A stretch of DNA of 64,000 nucleotides from Nepenthes gracilis (GCA_033239525.1 BSYO01000010.1:9451379-9515378); one strand, 5' to 3'. Counted from the stretch's first letter, positions 43,860 to 55,507 are shown. Notes: generated by a model from the sequence alone, not told the origin. Made by a program: numbers and translations.

Positions 43860-45398
43860 CTAGCGCCTCATGCCTCGGGCCAACTAGTGGTCATGACTGC
43901 ATGCCTTTGGGTCCACCCGCGGTCGCCCGGTTCCCCTTGAGGTGCGCTAATACTTGTCGTCTTTTGGCTTCATGCTTTTCCTGTGCATGCCGCAAGAGAT
44001 TTAAAGCGTTGCAACATTCGATGCCCGGAATAGAACGATTCGCACGCTTCAGGTTGCGTCTGATTTGAGGGCTTTCTTGTTCTATGAAAGACGTCCATGG
44101 AATAGCGCACCCCATTAAGTGCTGGAAGGGCGTCATCTCGCCCATAAATAGGAGGGTTCTTCGGCTAGAGCGGCTCATCCTTTGACTGACTTTGGAGGAG
44201 CAATGCGAACATCTTGGCCCGTCCCACCTCTGGTGGGAGTCCACGAAGGAGTTGGATGGACTAGCTAGAGATCCGGAGTTCTTGGCGAAGATTGTCTTCA
44301 TACCAATGTTGCGGTCAATTCCTCATGCTAATGAGGGTGGCTCGGCCACTCTGCTGTTGTCGCATGCCTCCCCCCATGGAGTGACTCGTCCAGGCGCTGT
44401 GGGATCGCGGTGGAGCTATCCCGGGGATCCTCTCCTCCGGTGAAGCGTGTCGCTCGCAGTCTCCACTTCTCCTGGGCCGCGCACCGGTTGAGGAGGAGGC
44501 TGAGAGGTGAGTCCCAACGAGGGAAAAATAGGTTCTTTTTTGCATTCCTGCTGGAGGCTCTCGAGCTCGGTGTTGGTTCTGCCTCGGTGGATAACATTGG
44601 GTTTGTCTCCACCGGAGGTAGACCAACGCGTGGCTGTACCCGGTGCTTTAGCTTGTTGGATCATTAGCAGTGAGGCCGTGGTGATATCATGTAGATCACG
44701 TTCCCAAGCTTGCTCAAGAATCTGGGGCAGTTGCCGTGGGGCCTAGACCCCGTGCCATATCTTTTTCTTCCTTCTTGTACTTTTGCTATTACAAATCTTG
44801 TACTCTATAAGGGAAGCCTTGATTAATGAAAAAAATAGCTTTTCGCCTTTACTCTTCTACCTTGTAATATGCATTTTTCTTCCTGACTGCTTCCCCCTCC
44901 CCTTTTTTTATCCCCCTTCACGGGCAGTTTGCTTCTTCCATTGCGCCACACTCTGTTTCATGCACCTAAGCATCTTCGGATGTCTGCGGTTAGTTCTGCC
45001 GATTTTATCCATTGAGTCTTAATGTAGACTGTTGTCGAGAGGACGCAGCGGGAGGGGTCCTCTGATGCTTGATGCCATGGAAGTTTGAATCATTAACGCG
45101 CAGTCACAACCGCTTGTCCATCTGGCGTATTAAATGTGCTGGAAATCACGGGGCGCTGCGCCATAATGATCTGCCTTGGAAACGAGCAAAACTTCAGGAA
45201 TTCGCCACGTGGAGGTTGTTCGTTGGCTCCGTTCTGGCGCTCTTCACCTTCCAAAATGCTGCCGCTTCAGGGGGAACTTAGCCTATTTAAACGCACAAAT
45301 TTCCTCCAATGTAGTGTACTCTACCACTTCCTTAACGGCGTGAAGCTTTGCGTTGCTTTCGATCCCTTTCCCTCTTGTTTGCTTTCGCTGTGATTTCA
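43860..45398 (+). other. Accessory region of complete Tat element, no clear gene
   Basis: Counterpart of 4777-6318. It contains the CATAAATAGG box near 44147, the frame 44192-44443 and the AT-rich 3' zone near 44820. Its first 150 bases share the dense indel pattern of the neighbouring LTR. Confidence 0.3.
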
Positions 45399-45851
45399 AT
45401 GGGTCAAGGCCTTCTTCCGAAGAGCCTAAGACTAGGACCCACACCTCTCGGGGCCCCGGTGTGGCCGTGAGGGAGGGATATCATTCGGAGGCCTTGGGCC
45501 AGGCCGTAATAGATTTTCGAGGGTGCCTCCAGGCTTGCTGGTGAAAATGTGCAGGCTCGAGCCCTCATGTTAGCTCTCTAGGAGGAGCTTGAGCGGCTGC
45601 GATGACAGTTTAGAACAGAGGTCGCGCACATGGGGATTGAGCTGAGGTCGAGGTTTCGCCCGAGGAAGGTCGGTCCCACACTGGAAAGGAACTTCTAGGA
45701 CAGGATTCGTCTTAGTCAGAGATTAGTCTCGCTGGAAGATCCGAACTTCTGCATCAGTATCCTAGACTCTCAATACTCTAGCGCCCTGACACGTGTGGAC
45801 CTGTCGGAGTATCCTATACCAGGTTCCTCTATGCTCGAAGAGGGCCATTAA
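45399..45851 (+). pseudogene. Short accessory ORF remnant, copy 2
   Basis: Counterpart of 6319-6772: ATG 45399 (MGQGLLPKSL), later frames with coiled-coil-like EELERLR and the LSQRLVSL / SSALTRVDL block, and TAA 45849-45851. It carries stops and is not coding. Confidence 0.45.
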
Positions 45852-46277
45852 ATGTACTCTGCGGCCGCAAGCTACTGTAAAGAAAGTTACTAATGACTGT
45901 TATAATGAAATTCAATGCTTAGCTATGCCATTTTATTTTTTGTGGTTTATTGTAGTCAAACGGTTCACTTTCTTCCTTACGCACTGGTTTCGAAAGTCCC
46001 ATCGCATTAATTGCCGTTGTGACAGTGGGGATTTTGCCAGGTCACTGAGGTGATGTTGGTCTGCGATCTGATGAGACGTCATGATTGCCGACTGCTTTGG
46101 GGCCCATGACGTTCCTGCGAGGTCGACTCGCAGCCTGGCTACTCAACAGAAGCATCGTTTGGGTTTCCCTCGCACTGACACCCCGCCATGTATTTAAGCT
46201 GCACTTCAGTGAAATTCCTCTTGGCCGTTTCCTTGTGCTGAAAGCTTTCCACTCATTCCATAGAGAGAGGGAGAAAG

Positions 46278-48022
46278 ATGGCAAAGAAGAGAGAGTCTCC
46301 TTCTTCTTCGTGAACTTCTAAGGCGGGTCGGCATAGGGTCGACAGTACGAGGTTCGTCCTGACAACTACCGCCATTGCCGCTCCGATGGTGGATTTGGAA
46401 TCCCCAACGATCGGGCTTATTGTGCTCTGGGCCCCGTGGGTAGAGCTAACCACCCACCAGATGGCTTCGTCACGCCACTTTACGAGCACCATCTGAGAGG
46501 GGGGTTTCGTTATCCTATCCCGTGCACTCTGTATGCACTAGTTGAGGCGTTGGGCGTTCCTATGGCAAGGTTCCACCCCAACGCCCTTTGTTATCTGGTC
46601 TCGCTATACATCTTCTCTCGCCTCCATGCCGGCGCTTTCGATGCGAAGGCAGCGAGATTGATCTTCTGCTTCACGGAGTCGGAGATTAGGTCTCCATATC
46701 TCCGAAAACTGATTTCCACTTCTGGGGGACCAACCCTGATTCGGTGAAGAACTGGGAAAACCGCTTTTTCTTTTTGCAAGAGCCTTCCGACTCCAAACTT
46801 TCACGTAAATGGGGCCCGATCTCGGAGTACTTCCACGAGAAGGTGTCCTCGAAGGATGCCAAGGATACGACGGAGTTGGTCATCGCCATCAACTCCTAGA
46901 TGGTGAAGTTCTCCGTTCAGGGCTACTTCCCGACGTCCATCACTTTTGAGGTCGCCAGGTGGGGGCCTTTGTTAGGCTGGCGCGCCGCCAATCCCCAGAA
47001 GAAGAAACCTGGGACCTCAGTGGAACTTCATTCTAGTGAGGAGTCTTCGACGGATTCCTTTATCGACCTGGAGCCACCGGAGTCAATCGTAGAAAATGCT
47101 CCAGCCATGGTGGGCAACGCATTAGTCTTTGGTGACATAGAGAAAGCATGCACGCCAGTGCCAGTACCAAAGTCGAGGGGGTCTTTAGAGCCAGCTGGAA
47201 CCTCCGCCGAGCCGTCATTGGAGGAAGGTGTCCCGGGGGATGTTCCTGTGGCGTTGGAGGTGGAAGCTATAATGGAGGCTAGCTTGCCAGGTGCTGAGTC
47301 GGTCCTGAAAGCAGCTGTGGGAGGGATGGCTCCGGAGCCGGAGCCCTCGAGCGTTCCCTTGCCTTCCGTACTTCCAGGCTATCCGAGCCCCGTAGAAATG
47401 GTGGTTGAACAGGGGAGTCCCTGGGCCCATCCGCGTCAGGGGATTTAGCTCGTCATCTGAATGCACCTTCCGTCCAGGTATGATCGCCTCAAGTTGAACA
47501 TTCTTCGGTAGTCACGAGTTTTGGGAGTTTTTGACCTTCTCATTTCCCATGCAGATTTTTGAGGGTATCGACTCTTTTGACGAAATAGCTGTTTAGCTGT
47601 ACGGGGGCCTTCATCACGGGCTGGATGTTGTCCAACACATGAGAGCCAGGGTCGTTTCCCTCCAAGAGGAGAGCGAGCGGGCATAGGAGGAAGTTAGGCG
47701 CTTGAAGGAGGAGAATGGCCAGCGGACACTAGAAGCTGAGCTTCTATGGTGGGAGGTCGAGCAAGTGAAAGAGATGGTTACCATCCTCGAGGATGACAAC
47801 TCATGCCTACCCAGGGATTTGAGGGGCCGGTTTACTCCGTCGGAGGCAGATCTTCTATTGGAGGCTCGGTTTTGGGACGGCATCCACCTGTGCCGCAGAA
47901 TTTCCTTGCTTGCGGTCCCTGACGTCCTGGAGGGCATCTTCGACCTAGGCAACTCTAGGGTCCAAGACAGGTCTCGCCTGAGAAACTTCCTTGAGGGGAC
48001 CGATTCGTCGGATCCCCAGTAG
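46278..48022 (+). pseudogene. Antisense accessory gene (aORF), copy 2
   Basis: Same structure as 7199-8940. ATG 46278 is followed by an early TGA. The frame PPDGFVTPLYEHHLRGGFRY ... FHPNALCYLVSLYIFSRL is next, then NWENRFFFLQEPSDS. The frame 46900-47448 stays open for 182 codons (acidic, Ser/Glu/Pro-rich). The 77-bp intron is 47478-47554 (GTATG...ATGCAG). The last exon has the coiled coil (RLKEENGQRTLEAELLWW) and FWDGIHLCRRISLL, ending in TAG 48020-48022. A one-base loss near 47415 shifts the frame just before the intron; copy 1 lacks that defect but has another. A TATA-like TATTTAAGC is at 46191-46199. The ancestor of the two copies was therefore less damaged than either. Confidence 0.7.
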
Positions 48023-48666
48023 TGGCTTTACTCATAGATATATCTTCCCTATTTTTCCTTTGTCTGTGCCTTGTACAAATGAATGAAAAGTAGTACTTTT
48101 TTTTTTGCATTCAATGCCTTCCAGTGAGATTTGAGAGGCTGCATCTCATGTTTAACGGCTAAGTTTGTGATGCTATTATCGCCAAGGCCCCAATCCAACG
48201 CCTTCTTGTGCTATACTCATCCTTCGTCAAAGGATGTCGTCGCATATCGTGCGTTTAACGGGAAGCTCGATTTGGTAAAGTGGATGTCGTCGCAAGTTCC
48301 GTGGAGCCACACTAAGGGCTAACTAGGTTTTCAAGCCACAGCAGCAAGACTCCGAGTCTAGGCCTTTTTTCATGCGGTATCCGCATTAGGTACGTGGCCC
48401 TTGCTCAAGGCGTCATTGCTACCTTGCACAAGGTCCTAGTCCACGACCATTGTAGATTGAGGGTGCTCTCTTCTTCACGAAATGGTCGCCGCACGCCTGC
48501 GATTCTTACCCCCTAAGGTTTTGATGGCAATAAGTTGGGAAGTTTCAAAAGCCCCCAGGCCTAACGTTTTGACCGCCTTGGTCATTCGGTTTGGAACCGT
48601 GACTCTCTGGACCGCACGGGCCCTACGGCGTAGAGCCGAGACTTAGTGGTGACTGCTTTCGGGTCA

Positions 48667-48881
48667 CTTGGCACGAGGCCAAGGTAGCGGGTCGCTTGGG
48701 ACCCTTTTGACACGAAGTCGAAGTCCAGATGTGTCTGCTTTCGAGCCGCTCGACGCATGGTCGAGGCTCGGATGAGACCGCTAATGGGCCACTTGGCACT
48801 GGGCCAAGGTTTCTGGGCCACTCGACGATGAGTCAAGGTTTTGAGGTGGCTGCTTACGGGCCGCTTGGCACAATGCCAAGG
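48667..48881. repeat. Array of short hairpins, copy 2
   Basis: Counterpart of 9590-9804. The last unit, CTTGGCACAATGCCAAGG at 48864-48881, has perfect arms here (one mismatch in copy 1). Confidence 0.7.
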
Positions 48882-49082
48882 CCTTGTTTTACGAACGGAC
48901 AATAGTCCTCCCGACTTAGGGGTAGTCTAGGTTGTTATGCTTTTGGAATGTCATGCATGCCACACTCACATGAATGGAGATACAGGTTAACATGAATGAT
49001 TAGTTTCATTAAACAAAAATTCAATGTATGTACAAGCATTCCTCGTGGTGTGTGTGTATGCCTTACTTGGGGCTACGTCACG

Positions 49083-50571
49083 TTACTAGTAGTATTTCTT
49101 TAGGTTGGCGGCGTTCTATGTCCGAGGGACCAGTTTACCATTCTGGGCGCGTAGCTTGTACGCCCCACTCCAGAGGATTGCGGAGACGAGGAACAGGCCT
49201 TCCCATTCAGGGGAGAGTTTGTTCTTGCTCACGGCTTTTCCCGCGGCTTGCACACTCCGGAGGACCAGATCTCCGACCTCAAGTGGGCGTGCCTTCACCT
49301 GCTTGTTGTAGTACCACGCGATACGTGTTGATAGGCTGCGGTTCGCAGGCGAGCTGCATCTCGAACTTCTGGGTGAAGGTCAAGGCATTCTCCGAGTCTC
49401 TAAGAGTTTGTGGTTGGATCAAAATATTCAACCCAAAGGCAGGGTAGTCCCACTTCAAAAGGGACTACGGCCTCAGCTTTGTAGCAGAGGCAAAGGGTGT
49501 CTCTCTCGTTAATTCCCACGGGGTTGTCTGATATGACAAGAGTACAAAAGGTAGCTCATCAACCCACGAGCCCCCTGTGTCTTCTAGTTTGGTCTTTAGT
49601 CCATGTAGTAGTGTGCGGTTGGTGACTTCAACCTGCCCATTTGCTTGAGGATATGCCACGGACGTATGAACTAGCTTGATACGCAGACCTGTGCAGTATT
49701 TCGTGAGCCACCTACTGGTGAACTGGGTTCCTTTGTCGGTCGCTACAACCTCGGGAATTCCAAAGCGGCAGACGATGTTTTGGTGGAGGAATTCTGTTGC
49801 ATTCTGCTCAGTGATTCGAGCCAAAGGGACTGCTTCTACCCACTTGGTGAAATAGTCGATGCCGACGATAAGAAATTTCCTTTGTCCGGAAGCCAAAGGT
49901 AGCGGTCCAAGGATGTCGAGCCCCCACTGTGCAAATGGCCATGGGGACTGAAGGCTGTGCAGTTTCATGTGTGGGAGGTGCGTCATGGATCCATGAACTT
50001 GACAGCTTTTGCATTTCATCACAAATTCCAAGGTGTCTCGCTTTATGGAGGGCCAAAAGAGACCCTGCCGCAAGATCTTGAACGCGAAGATTTTTTTCCT
50101 GATGTGCGAGCCGCATATGCCAAGGTGGACTTCACTCAGAGCATACCCAGCCTCTTCATGGGTCAAGCATTTTAGGTAAGGAGTGGAATATCCCCGCCTG
50201 TATAGCTTTCCATCGAGGATTGCGTACTAGCTTGCTTTCTTCTTGATCTGTTTGGCCTTATCGGTGCTTTCAGGTAGAGCTTCGTCAGTCAGGCACTTTC
50301 TGTATGGGGTTATCCAATTGTTGCCCTCGTCAATGTGTAGCACTTCCTGGTCCGAGATGTCCACACTGAGCACAGCTAGGATTTCTCGCAGCTCCCTGGC
50401 ATACTGTTCCGGGGATCCTGCGACTGCATCCCTAGCCAGCTAGTCCGCCTTCCAATTGTCGGCCCTAGGGACATGTGCAATCAAGAAGCGATCGAATCCT
50501 TGGATCTGTGTCTTTTCTCTTTCCAGGTATCTCGCGAGCTGAGGGTTCGACGCCTCGAAGGTTCCCTGGAT
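49083..50571 (-). pseudogene. Integrase region of the complete Tat element
   Basis: Minus-strand frame 50166-49465 contains the zinc motif (EVHLGICGSH ... CKSCQVHG) and DDE core (GLDILGPLPLASG; VATDKGTQFTS; GQVEVTNRTLLHG). The C-terminal region continues in the frame 49298-49116 (RPLEVGDLVLRSVQAAGKAV, KLSPEWEGLF), the conserved GDLVLRKV...LSP.WEGP module, and ends with NLKKYY and a stop near 49086. The linker to RNase H (50167-50571) has stops. All catalytic acidic residues are present but the frame is broken between core and C-terminus. Confidence 0.88.
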
Positions 50572-52071
50572 TTAGTTGACTACGAGCTCCAAGTCACTGT
50601 GCATGACCAGCGACTTGGCGGAACATTCCTTTGCTAGGTGAAGTCCTGCGAGAAGGGCCTCATACTCCACCATGTTATTGGTGCTGGGGAAGGTCAGCAT
50701 AACGGAGTACTTAATCTTTGCGCTGTCTGGAGTCTTCAGCACGACTCCGACTCCACTTCCTATTTGAGTGGATGATCCATCCACATTTAGGATCCATGTC
50801 GGGATGTCAAGATCGCCTATGCTTCCTGGGCTACAAGGGTCATCTAGAGTCGAGGTTGCCGCTTCAACGATAAAGTCTGCTAGGGCTTGACCCTTGAGGG
50901 CCGACCGAGGTTGGAATTGTACGTTGAACTCTCCCCACTCTATGGTCCACTTGACTAGTTGCCCGGAGGTCTCTAGTTTCTGCAGGATCGATTTCAGGGG
51001 TTGATCCGTTAGGACAATGATTCGATGGGCTTGGAAGTAGGGCCGCAGCTTCCACGCCGAATAGATGAACGTCAGCGTGATCCTTTTGGCGTGCGGATGG
51101 CGGGTCTCCACGTCTATCAGTACTCTGCTTATATAGTACACTGGCCGTTGTGCTTCCTTGTGTTCTCTGACTAACACGAAGCTGAGTGTAGTATTTGATG
51201 CAGCCAAGTAAAGGTACAGGTCCTTGCTCGTGCACAATGAGCTCAGGAGAGGCGGGTTGATGAGGTATGCTTTCAGCTCTTCGAAGGCTTCCTCGGATTC
51301 CTCGGTCCACCGGAATCCGGACGATTTCGTCCCCCTAAGTGCCCTGAAAAAGGACAAGTACTTCTCGGCGGACTTGGCAAGGAATTGTGAGAGGGCCTCC
51401 AGTCGCCCAGTGAGTTTCTGTATTTCCTTCACTATTTGTGGAGGATTCATGTCGAGGATGACCTTAATCTTCTCCGATTTTGCTTCTATGCGGTGCTGTG
51501 ACACGATGAAGCCCAAGAACTTCCCGGAGGTCACCCTAAATGCGCATTTGGCCAGGTTGAGTTTTATCCTATGCGCCCACAGGACCTGGAAGGCCTCCTC
51601 TAGGTCACGGATATGGTTACCAGCAACCCTAATTTTTACAAGTATGTCGTTGACGTATATCTCCACGTTTTTCCCAATCTGAGCTTCAAACATCTTGTTC
51701 ACTAGGTGTTGATAGGTTGCCCCGACGTTCCTGAGTTCAAAGGGTATTACCTTGTAGCAGTACGTCCCCTGGTCGGTCATGAAAGAGGTATGCTCATCGT
51801 CATCCGGGTGCATCCTGATCTGGTTGTAACCAGAGTAGGCATCCATGAAGCTCAGGAGTTTGTACCCGGATGTGGAGTCTACCAACTGATCGATCCTAGG
51901 GAGAGGGAAGATATCCTTTGTGCAAGCCTTGTTCACGTCGGTGAAGTCCACGCACATTCGCCATTTATCATTACTCTTCTTCACCAGCACGACGTTGGAT
52001 AGCCAGTTTGGATATTGGACCTCCTGAATGAACCTGGTGTCCAGGAGTCTTTTTACCTCCTCCCTTACCAC
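50572..52071 (-). CDS. Reverse transcriptase–RNase H–aRNH polyprotein segment (499 codons open)
   Basis: A long uninterrupted minus-strand frame. RT: residues 1-180 with NDKWRMCVDFTDVNKA, FMDAYSGYNQI and YVNDILVK (active site, first Asp replaced by Asn), thumb GKFLGFIVSQHRIEA. First RNase H at about 270-400 (LYLYLAASNTTLSFVLVREH, VLTDQPLKSIL). Second, archaeal-like RNase H at about 425-499 (WILNVDGSSTQIGSGVGVVL, NNMVEYEALLAGLHLA, MHSDLELVVN), cut by TAA where a Gln codon is expected. No gag-pol start is implied: in the family this is the middle of a polyprotein, so the ATG at 52071 is only the first Met of the open frame. The Asn in YxDD would be expected to abolish polymerisation. Confidence 0.9.
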   Translation of the reverse strand: MVREEVKRLLDTRFIQEVQYPNWLSNVVLVKKSNDKWRMCVDFTDVNKACTKDIFPLPRIDQLVDSTSGYKLLSFMDAYSGYNQIRMHPDDDEHTSFMTDQGTYCYKVIPFELRNVGATYQHLVNKMFEAQIGKNVEIYVNDILVKIRVAGNHIRDLEEAFQVLWAHRIKLNLAKCAFRVTSGKFLGFIVSQHRIEAKSEKIKVILDMNPPQIVKEIQKLTGRLEALSQFLAKSAEKYLSFFRALRGTKSSGFRWTEESEEAFEELKAYLINPPLLSSLCTSKDLYLYLAASNTTLSFVLVREHKEAQRPVYYISRVLIDVETRHPHAKRITLTFIYSAWKLRPYFQAHRIIVLTDQPLKSILQKLETSGQLVKWTIEWGEFNVQFQPRSALKGQALADFIVEAATSTLDDPCSPGSIGDLDIPTWILNVDGSSTQIGSGVGVVLKTPDSAKIKYSVMLTFPSTNNMVEYEALLAGLHLAKECSAKSLVMHSDLELVVN

Positions 52072-52295
52072 GACCAGCTTCTCAACGGAATGGTTTCTAT
52101 GCTTCTATCACACGGGTTTATGGTCAGGATCGAGGCCCAACCTATGGACCATCACTCTGGCCGGTATCCTGGGTATGTTGGCAGGAATCCAGGAGAACAC
52201 GTCGAAGTTCATTCGCAAGAAGGTGATTAATTGATTGCGATCAGCAGGTGGGAGAGAGCCGCCCACATGTATGCACTTTTCTTGCTTGGCAGGGT

Positions 52296-52769
52296 CTAGA
52301 GGGATTCTTCGATTGCTTCCCCTGACTGGGTTTGTTGCACTATGGCTTCATCGTGAAGATCTAGATCTTCGCTCAGGTGACCCGGCGCCCGGGGGTGACC
52401 TTGGACAAATAGCACATCCGTCCCATCGCCTGGTCCCCTAGCACTTCTCCCACGCCATACGGGGTCGGGAACTTCATCTTCAGATCGGGAATTGAGGTAA
52501 CAGTCTTGAAGGCTGTGAGGAAGGGCTTGCCCAGAATAGCATTGTAAATGGACGGCAAGTCGACGACAAGGAACGTTAGCTCCCGTGTTGTAGTGCGCGG
52601 GTAAGTTCCCATTGTGACCTCCAGCCAAACTATCCCCTTCACTGATATCTAGGCCGTATAGAGGTTCGTCGGCCGCTTTTATCTGGTTTCGCTTCAATCC
52701 AAGCTTAAAAAAGGTACTAAGATACAGCGAATTTTGTGAGTTTTCACTATCAACGAAAGCTCGTCTCAT
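52296..52769 (-). pseudogene. Retropepsin-like protease region of the Tat element
   Basis: Two overlapping minus-strand frames hold pieces of the Tat protease: LYLSTFFKLGLKRNQIKAAD and EPLYGLDISEGDSLAGG in one, and YPRTTTRELTFLVVDLPSIY, NAILGKPFLTAFKTVTSIPD, LKMKFPTPYGVGEVLGDQ in the other. The order matches family members (…YNAILGRPTLN…LKMKFPT..GVGE.RGDQ). A frameshift separates them and the catalytic Asp-Ser/Thr-Gly region to the right is not clearly readable. Absent from copy 1. Confidence 0.75.
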
Positions 52770-53194
52770 TTAGTAGTCAGTCATACCATCTGAGACGAGC
52801 ACGGATATAACAAGGGGATCAGTATGGGGAAGGTTATATGGGTCATATCGCCACTACTAAAGCTAATGATATCACTCCTATCCCCTATCTTTGTTCTCTT
52901 GCTGGTGGAAGTTAGCTCTGGTTGTTTTTGCTTGGTGCTCTTGGTTGTCGCATTTGAGATAATGTTGATCATGCCGGTGGCTGTATGGTTCCTAGGAGGC
53001 TCATTGGCCTCGCCTTCCGAGGTTGTAGGGGCTTACCCAAAACTTTTTACGAACCGTTTAAGGTGATCGCGGTGGACCAAGTCCTCGATCTCCTGCTGTA
53101 AGGTTCGGCAGTTCTCCGTGGAATGTCCAAGGTAGCGGTGGTACTGGTAGTACTTCATCTGGTCATTGCCGCTCGGGCCCTTCGGCGTCCTCGG
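52770..53194 (-). other. Gag–protease linker, broken frames
   Basis: No continuous frame. The minus strand probably encodes the zinc-knuckle-less gag end and protease N-terminus in decayed form. Confidence 0.4.
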
Positions 53195-54557
53195 CTACTT
53201 AAAGAATTTCTCATCTTGGATTTGCATCAAGATGTTCACACGAGTATCGTTTAGGAGAGTCAGGGACGTTGGTCCACGATCCCTCCTTGATCCAGGCGGA
53301 GGGCGTGGTTGCTTGCGGCGCTCCGGGAAGAGGCTTTGGTCGCTGTTCCTCTTCTTTTCGGTAGCGGGCCTGGGAATTTTTGGGGGGTGGTCTACACGCT
53401 CGAGAGGCTTCACCTCATTTGCCTCCCCCATTGAGATGTAGGCTCGAGCGATGGTTTCAGCCTCCCGGAAGGACTGGGGGCATTGGTGCGACAGGTACTT
53501 GAAAAAGTCCCCCGCTGCCAACATAGCAATGAAAGCGTTGAGCTTCAGCTCACAGAGAGTTGGGGGATCCGGTGTGCCTCGGCAATGAAGCGGTTGAGGA
53601 ATCACTTCAAACTTTCGTCCGACCTCTGATGGAGGCAGACCAGGTGCCCCAGCTGTTTCTCTTCCGTCTGACTAGAAGCGAATTGACTCAGGAAGCAATC
53701 CACGAGCTCGTCGGAGGAGCAGATGGAATTTGGCGGGAGGCTGTGAAACCAAAGCAGTGCATCCCCCTGAGGGTGACAGGGAAGCACTGGCACATCATGG
53801 CCTCACTCGCCCCTTGAAGTGACAGGTGGATACAGAAGCAGTTAAGATGATCCATCGGGTCCTTGCTCCCGTCAAGCCCTTCGAGCACGAGTATCTTGAA
53901 CTTGTAAGGGAGCAGCTGAGTCTGCAGATCCATGGCGAAGGGTGACCTTCGCAGGTCAGCAGAGGATCGTGTAGGTCTCTCCTTGTGCAGGACATCCCAC
54001 AGTACTTTGACCTTCTCCTCCATCGATGGGTCGGATGCCCCTCTCCGCGCGTTAATGATGTTGCATAGTTTCGTGTGGTCTTGCTGGCATGGTTGGACTT
54101 GTCGGTTGTGGCGGCTTCCCGTGCAGGGTGGCCGCTTGATACTGGAGTCTACGACGATTGGCCTGCCTTGGTCGTGGGAGTTACGGGGGATATGTCGCTC
54201 AGGGCTCTCCCCCCACTCGTCCCAGCTGGCATGGCTCTTAGCCATAGATTGGACCCTACTGCCGAAGGCCTCTTGGACCCTGGCGTCATCAGGCCGATTT
54301 GATCATCGCCTGAGTGCCGCTGCATGACACTTTCCTCTCTTGGAGGAGGACGCTTGGGATGTTGGAGGGACAGCCCCCACCCACGGGGTTCCCGTCCGGT
54401 TGCAGAGAGCCTGGATCACCAGCCTCATATTGCCCATGTCCGCGGGTAGGCGGTGGTCATCGAGCTCTAGACGGATGTCTGCGGGGCTACCCAGTGAGGG
54501 GTCTTCACTGGCAGCGGCAGCATCTCTCGCTGGGGCACTAGCTTGTGCCCTCACCAT
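53195..54557 (-). pseudogene. Gag region of the Tat element
   Basis: Three to four minus-strand frames in series: 54557-54303 (N-terminus), 54245-53688 (PFAMDLQTQLLPYKFKILVL, LDGSKDPMDHLNCF), 53793-53602 (DALLWFHSLPPNSICSSDEL, FLSQFASSQTEEKQLGHLV) and 53605-53195 (NAFIAMLAAGDFFKYLSHQC, REAETIARAYISMGEANEV). These are the Retrotrans_gag blocks (W-F.SLPP.SI.S..EL...FL.QFA) in order. At least three frameshifts or stops separate them, so no full Gag can be made. Confidence 0.85.
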
Positions 54558-54608
54558 TTTGTCGTTTAAGAATGAGAGTGAGAAGGAGACACTAGGCTTC
54601 TTGTCTCG

Positions 54609-54626
54609 TTCCCATAGACGGCGCTA
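54609..54626 (-). promoter_or_regulatory. Primer binding site
   Basis: Just inside the right LTR the minus strand reads TAGCGCCGTCTATGGGAA. It resembles the TGGCGCCGT... primer site (tRNA-Asp type) common in Tat and Athila elements, with changes consistent with decay. Confidence 0.55.
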
Positions 54627-54627
54627 A

Positions 54628-55507
54628 TGTTGTATCTCGAATCCTTGGTTGCCATACGAATTAAAGAGCCTTCGGATTCCTCACCGTCTGGAGGTGGTCG
54701 CGAAGGGTCCGATCTCCGTCTCTGTTAACCTAGGACCTACACAACACAATCAACAAACAAGAGGTTAGGGGTCCAGCAGTATTTCTTTCACCGAGGAAGA
54801 TCCGACACTTAAGTCAGCAATTTCCCGCAATAAACGAAAACGGGGCGCATGCTTAGAGGTGAGCCGGAATATGTTGGAATGCATGGGTGATGCGTGAATG
54901 TTTATATGGGAGAGTAATGAGTGGGAATGGGAGGCTTGGCTCCCGGTGCGTACCGCGACGGGTGGCTGACTTTGGTCACCTTAGAAGGCTGAGAACTTTG
55001 GATCTGGAAGATGGTGGTGGAGCCTAAGGTTAGTGACGCTAAGTCGATTATCTAGGATCCTATCCCCCTCTCTATAGAAGAAGAAGGATTTTATAGGTCT
55101 CCTAGTGAGGGCTTTGGGTGCGAGAATTCTTGTTGCAAGGGTTCATTGGCCAATGATTACTATCGGCGATTGCTGGCACATCGGTTGTCGTTTAGCGGTG
55201 GCAGGTAGACCACTGGGTGCTGCCGACCACGCTTGGTCTACCCCTTGAGTTGGGATTGGTGGGGTAATTGGGAGTAGCCGCCTAACCCACGGCTGGTAGC
55301 GCTGACTGTTTCCTTATTGGCTCGCCTCTTCTGTTCTTCCGCCGTTCCCTGGCAGCAGCATTAATGAGCTGCCGATTGTGCCCATTAGCTATCAGACGTG
55401 GGCCGCCATGTTGGCCGCTCTGCAGTGTTGGGCCTCAACTGTCATTCAGGTAGCTGCTTCGTGGGTTAGGCTTTGGATCTCTTTGGGCTTTTGTTTCGGA
55501 CCCAACA
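54628..55507 (-). repeat. Right LTR (5' LTR in element sense) of the complete Tat element
   Basis: 880 bp, TGTTGTATCTCGAATCC ... CGGACCCAACA, followed by TAAAT. It has no counterpart in copy 1 of the duplication. Confidence 0.9.

Larger units (their letters stand above)
39097..52283. repeat. Segmental duplication, copy 2 (partner 1-13200)
   Basis: Same order and orientation as copy 1. Homology ends at CTTTTCTTGCTT near 52283. Copy 2 goes on into the protease, gag and right LTR of the element, so it is the more complete locus. Differences are sparse except in the left LTR (43520-44000), where small indels are dense. Confidence 0.93.
43002..55507 (-). mobile_element. Complete Tat-clade Ty3/gypsy retrotransposon (12.5 kb)
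   Basis: Bounded by LTRs 43002-43859 and 54628-55507 and by the perfect 5-bp target-site duplication TAAAT (42997-43001 and 55508-55512). In element sense (minus strand): 5' LTR, primer site, gag, protease, reverse transcriptase, RNase H, archaeal-like RNase H, integrase, hairpin array, antisense accessory genes, decayed polypurine tract, 3' LTR. The dual RNase H and antisense aORF place it in the Tat lineage. Its two LTRs differ at roughly one base in seven over the first 180 bases, largely by C/T and G/A changes, so the insertion is old. Frameshifts in gag and protease and the RT active-site change show it is inactive. Confidence 0.93.
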
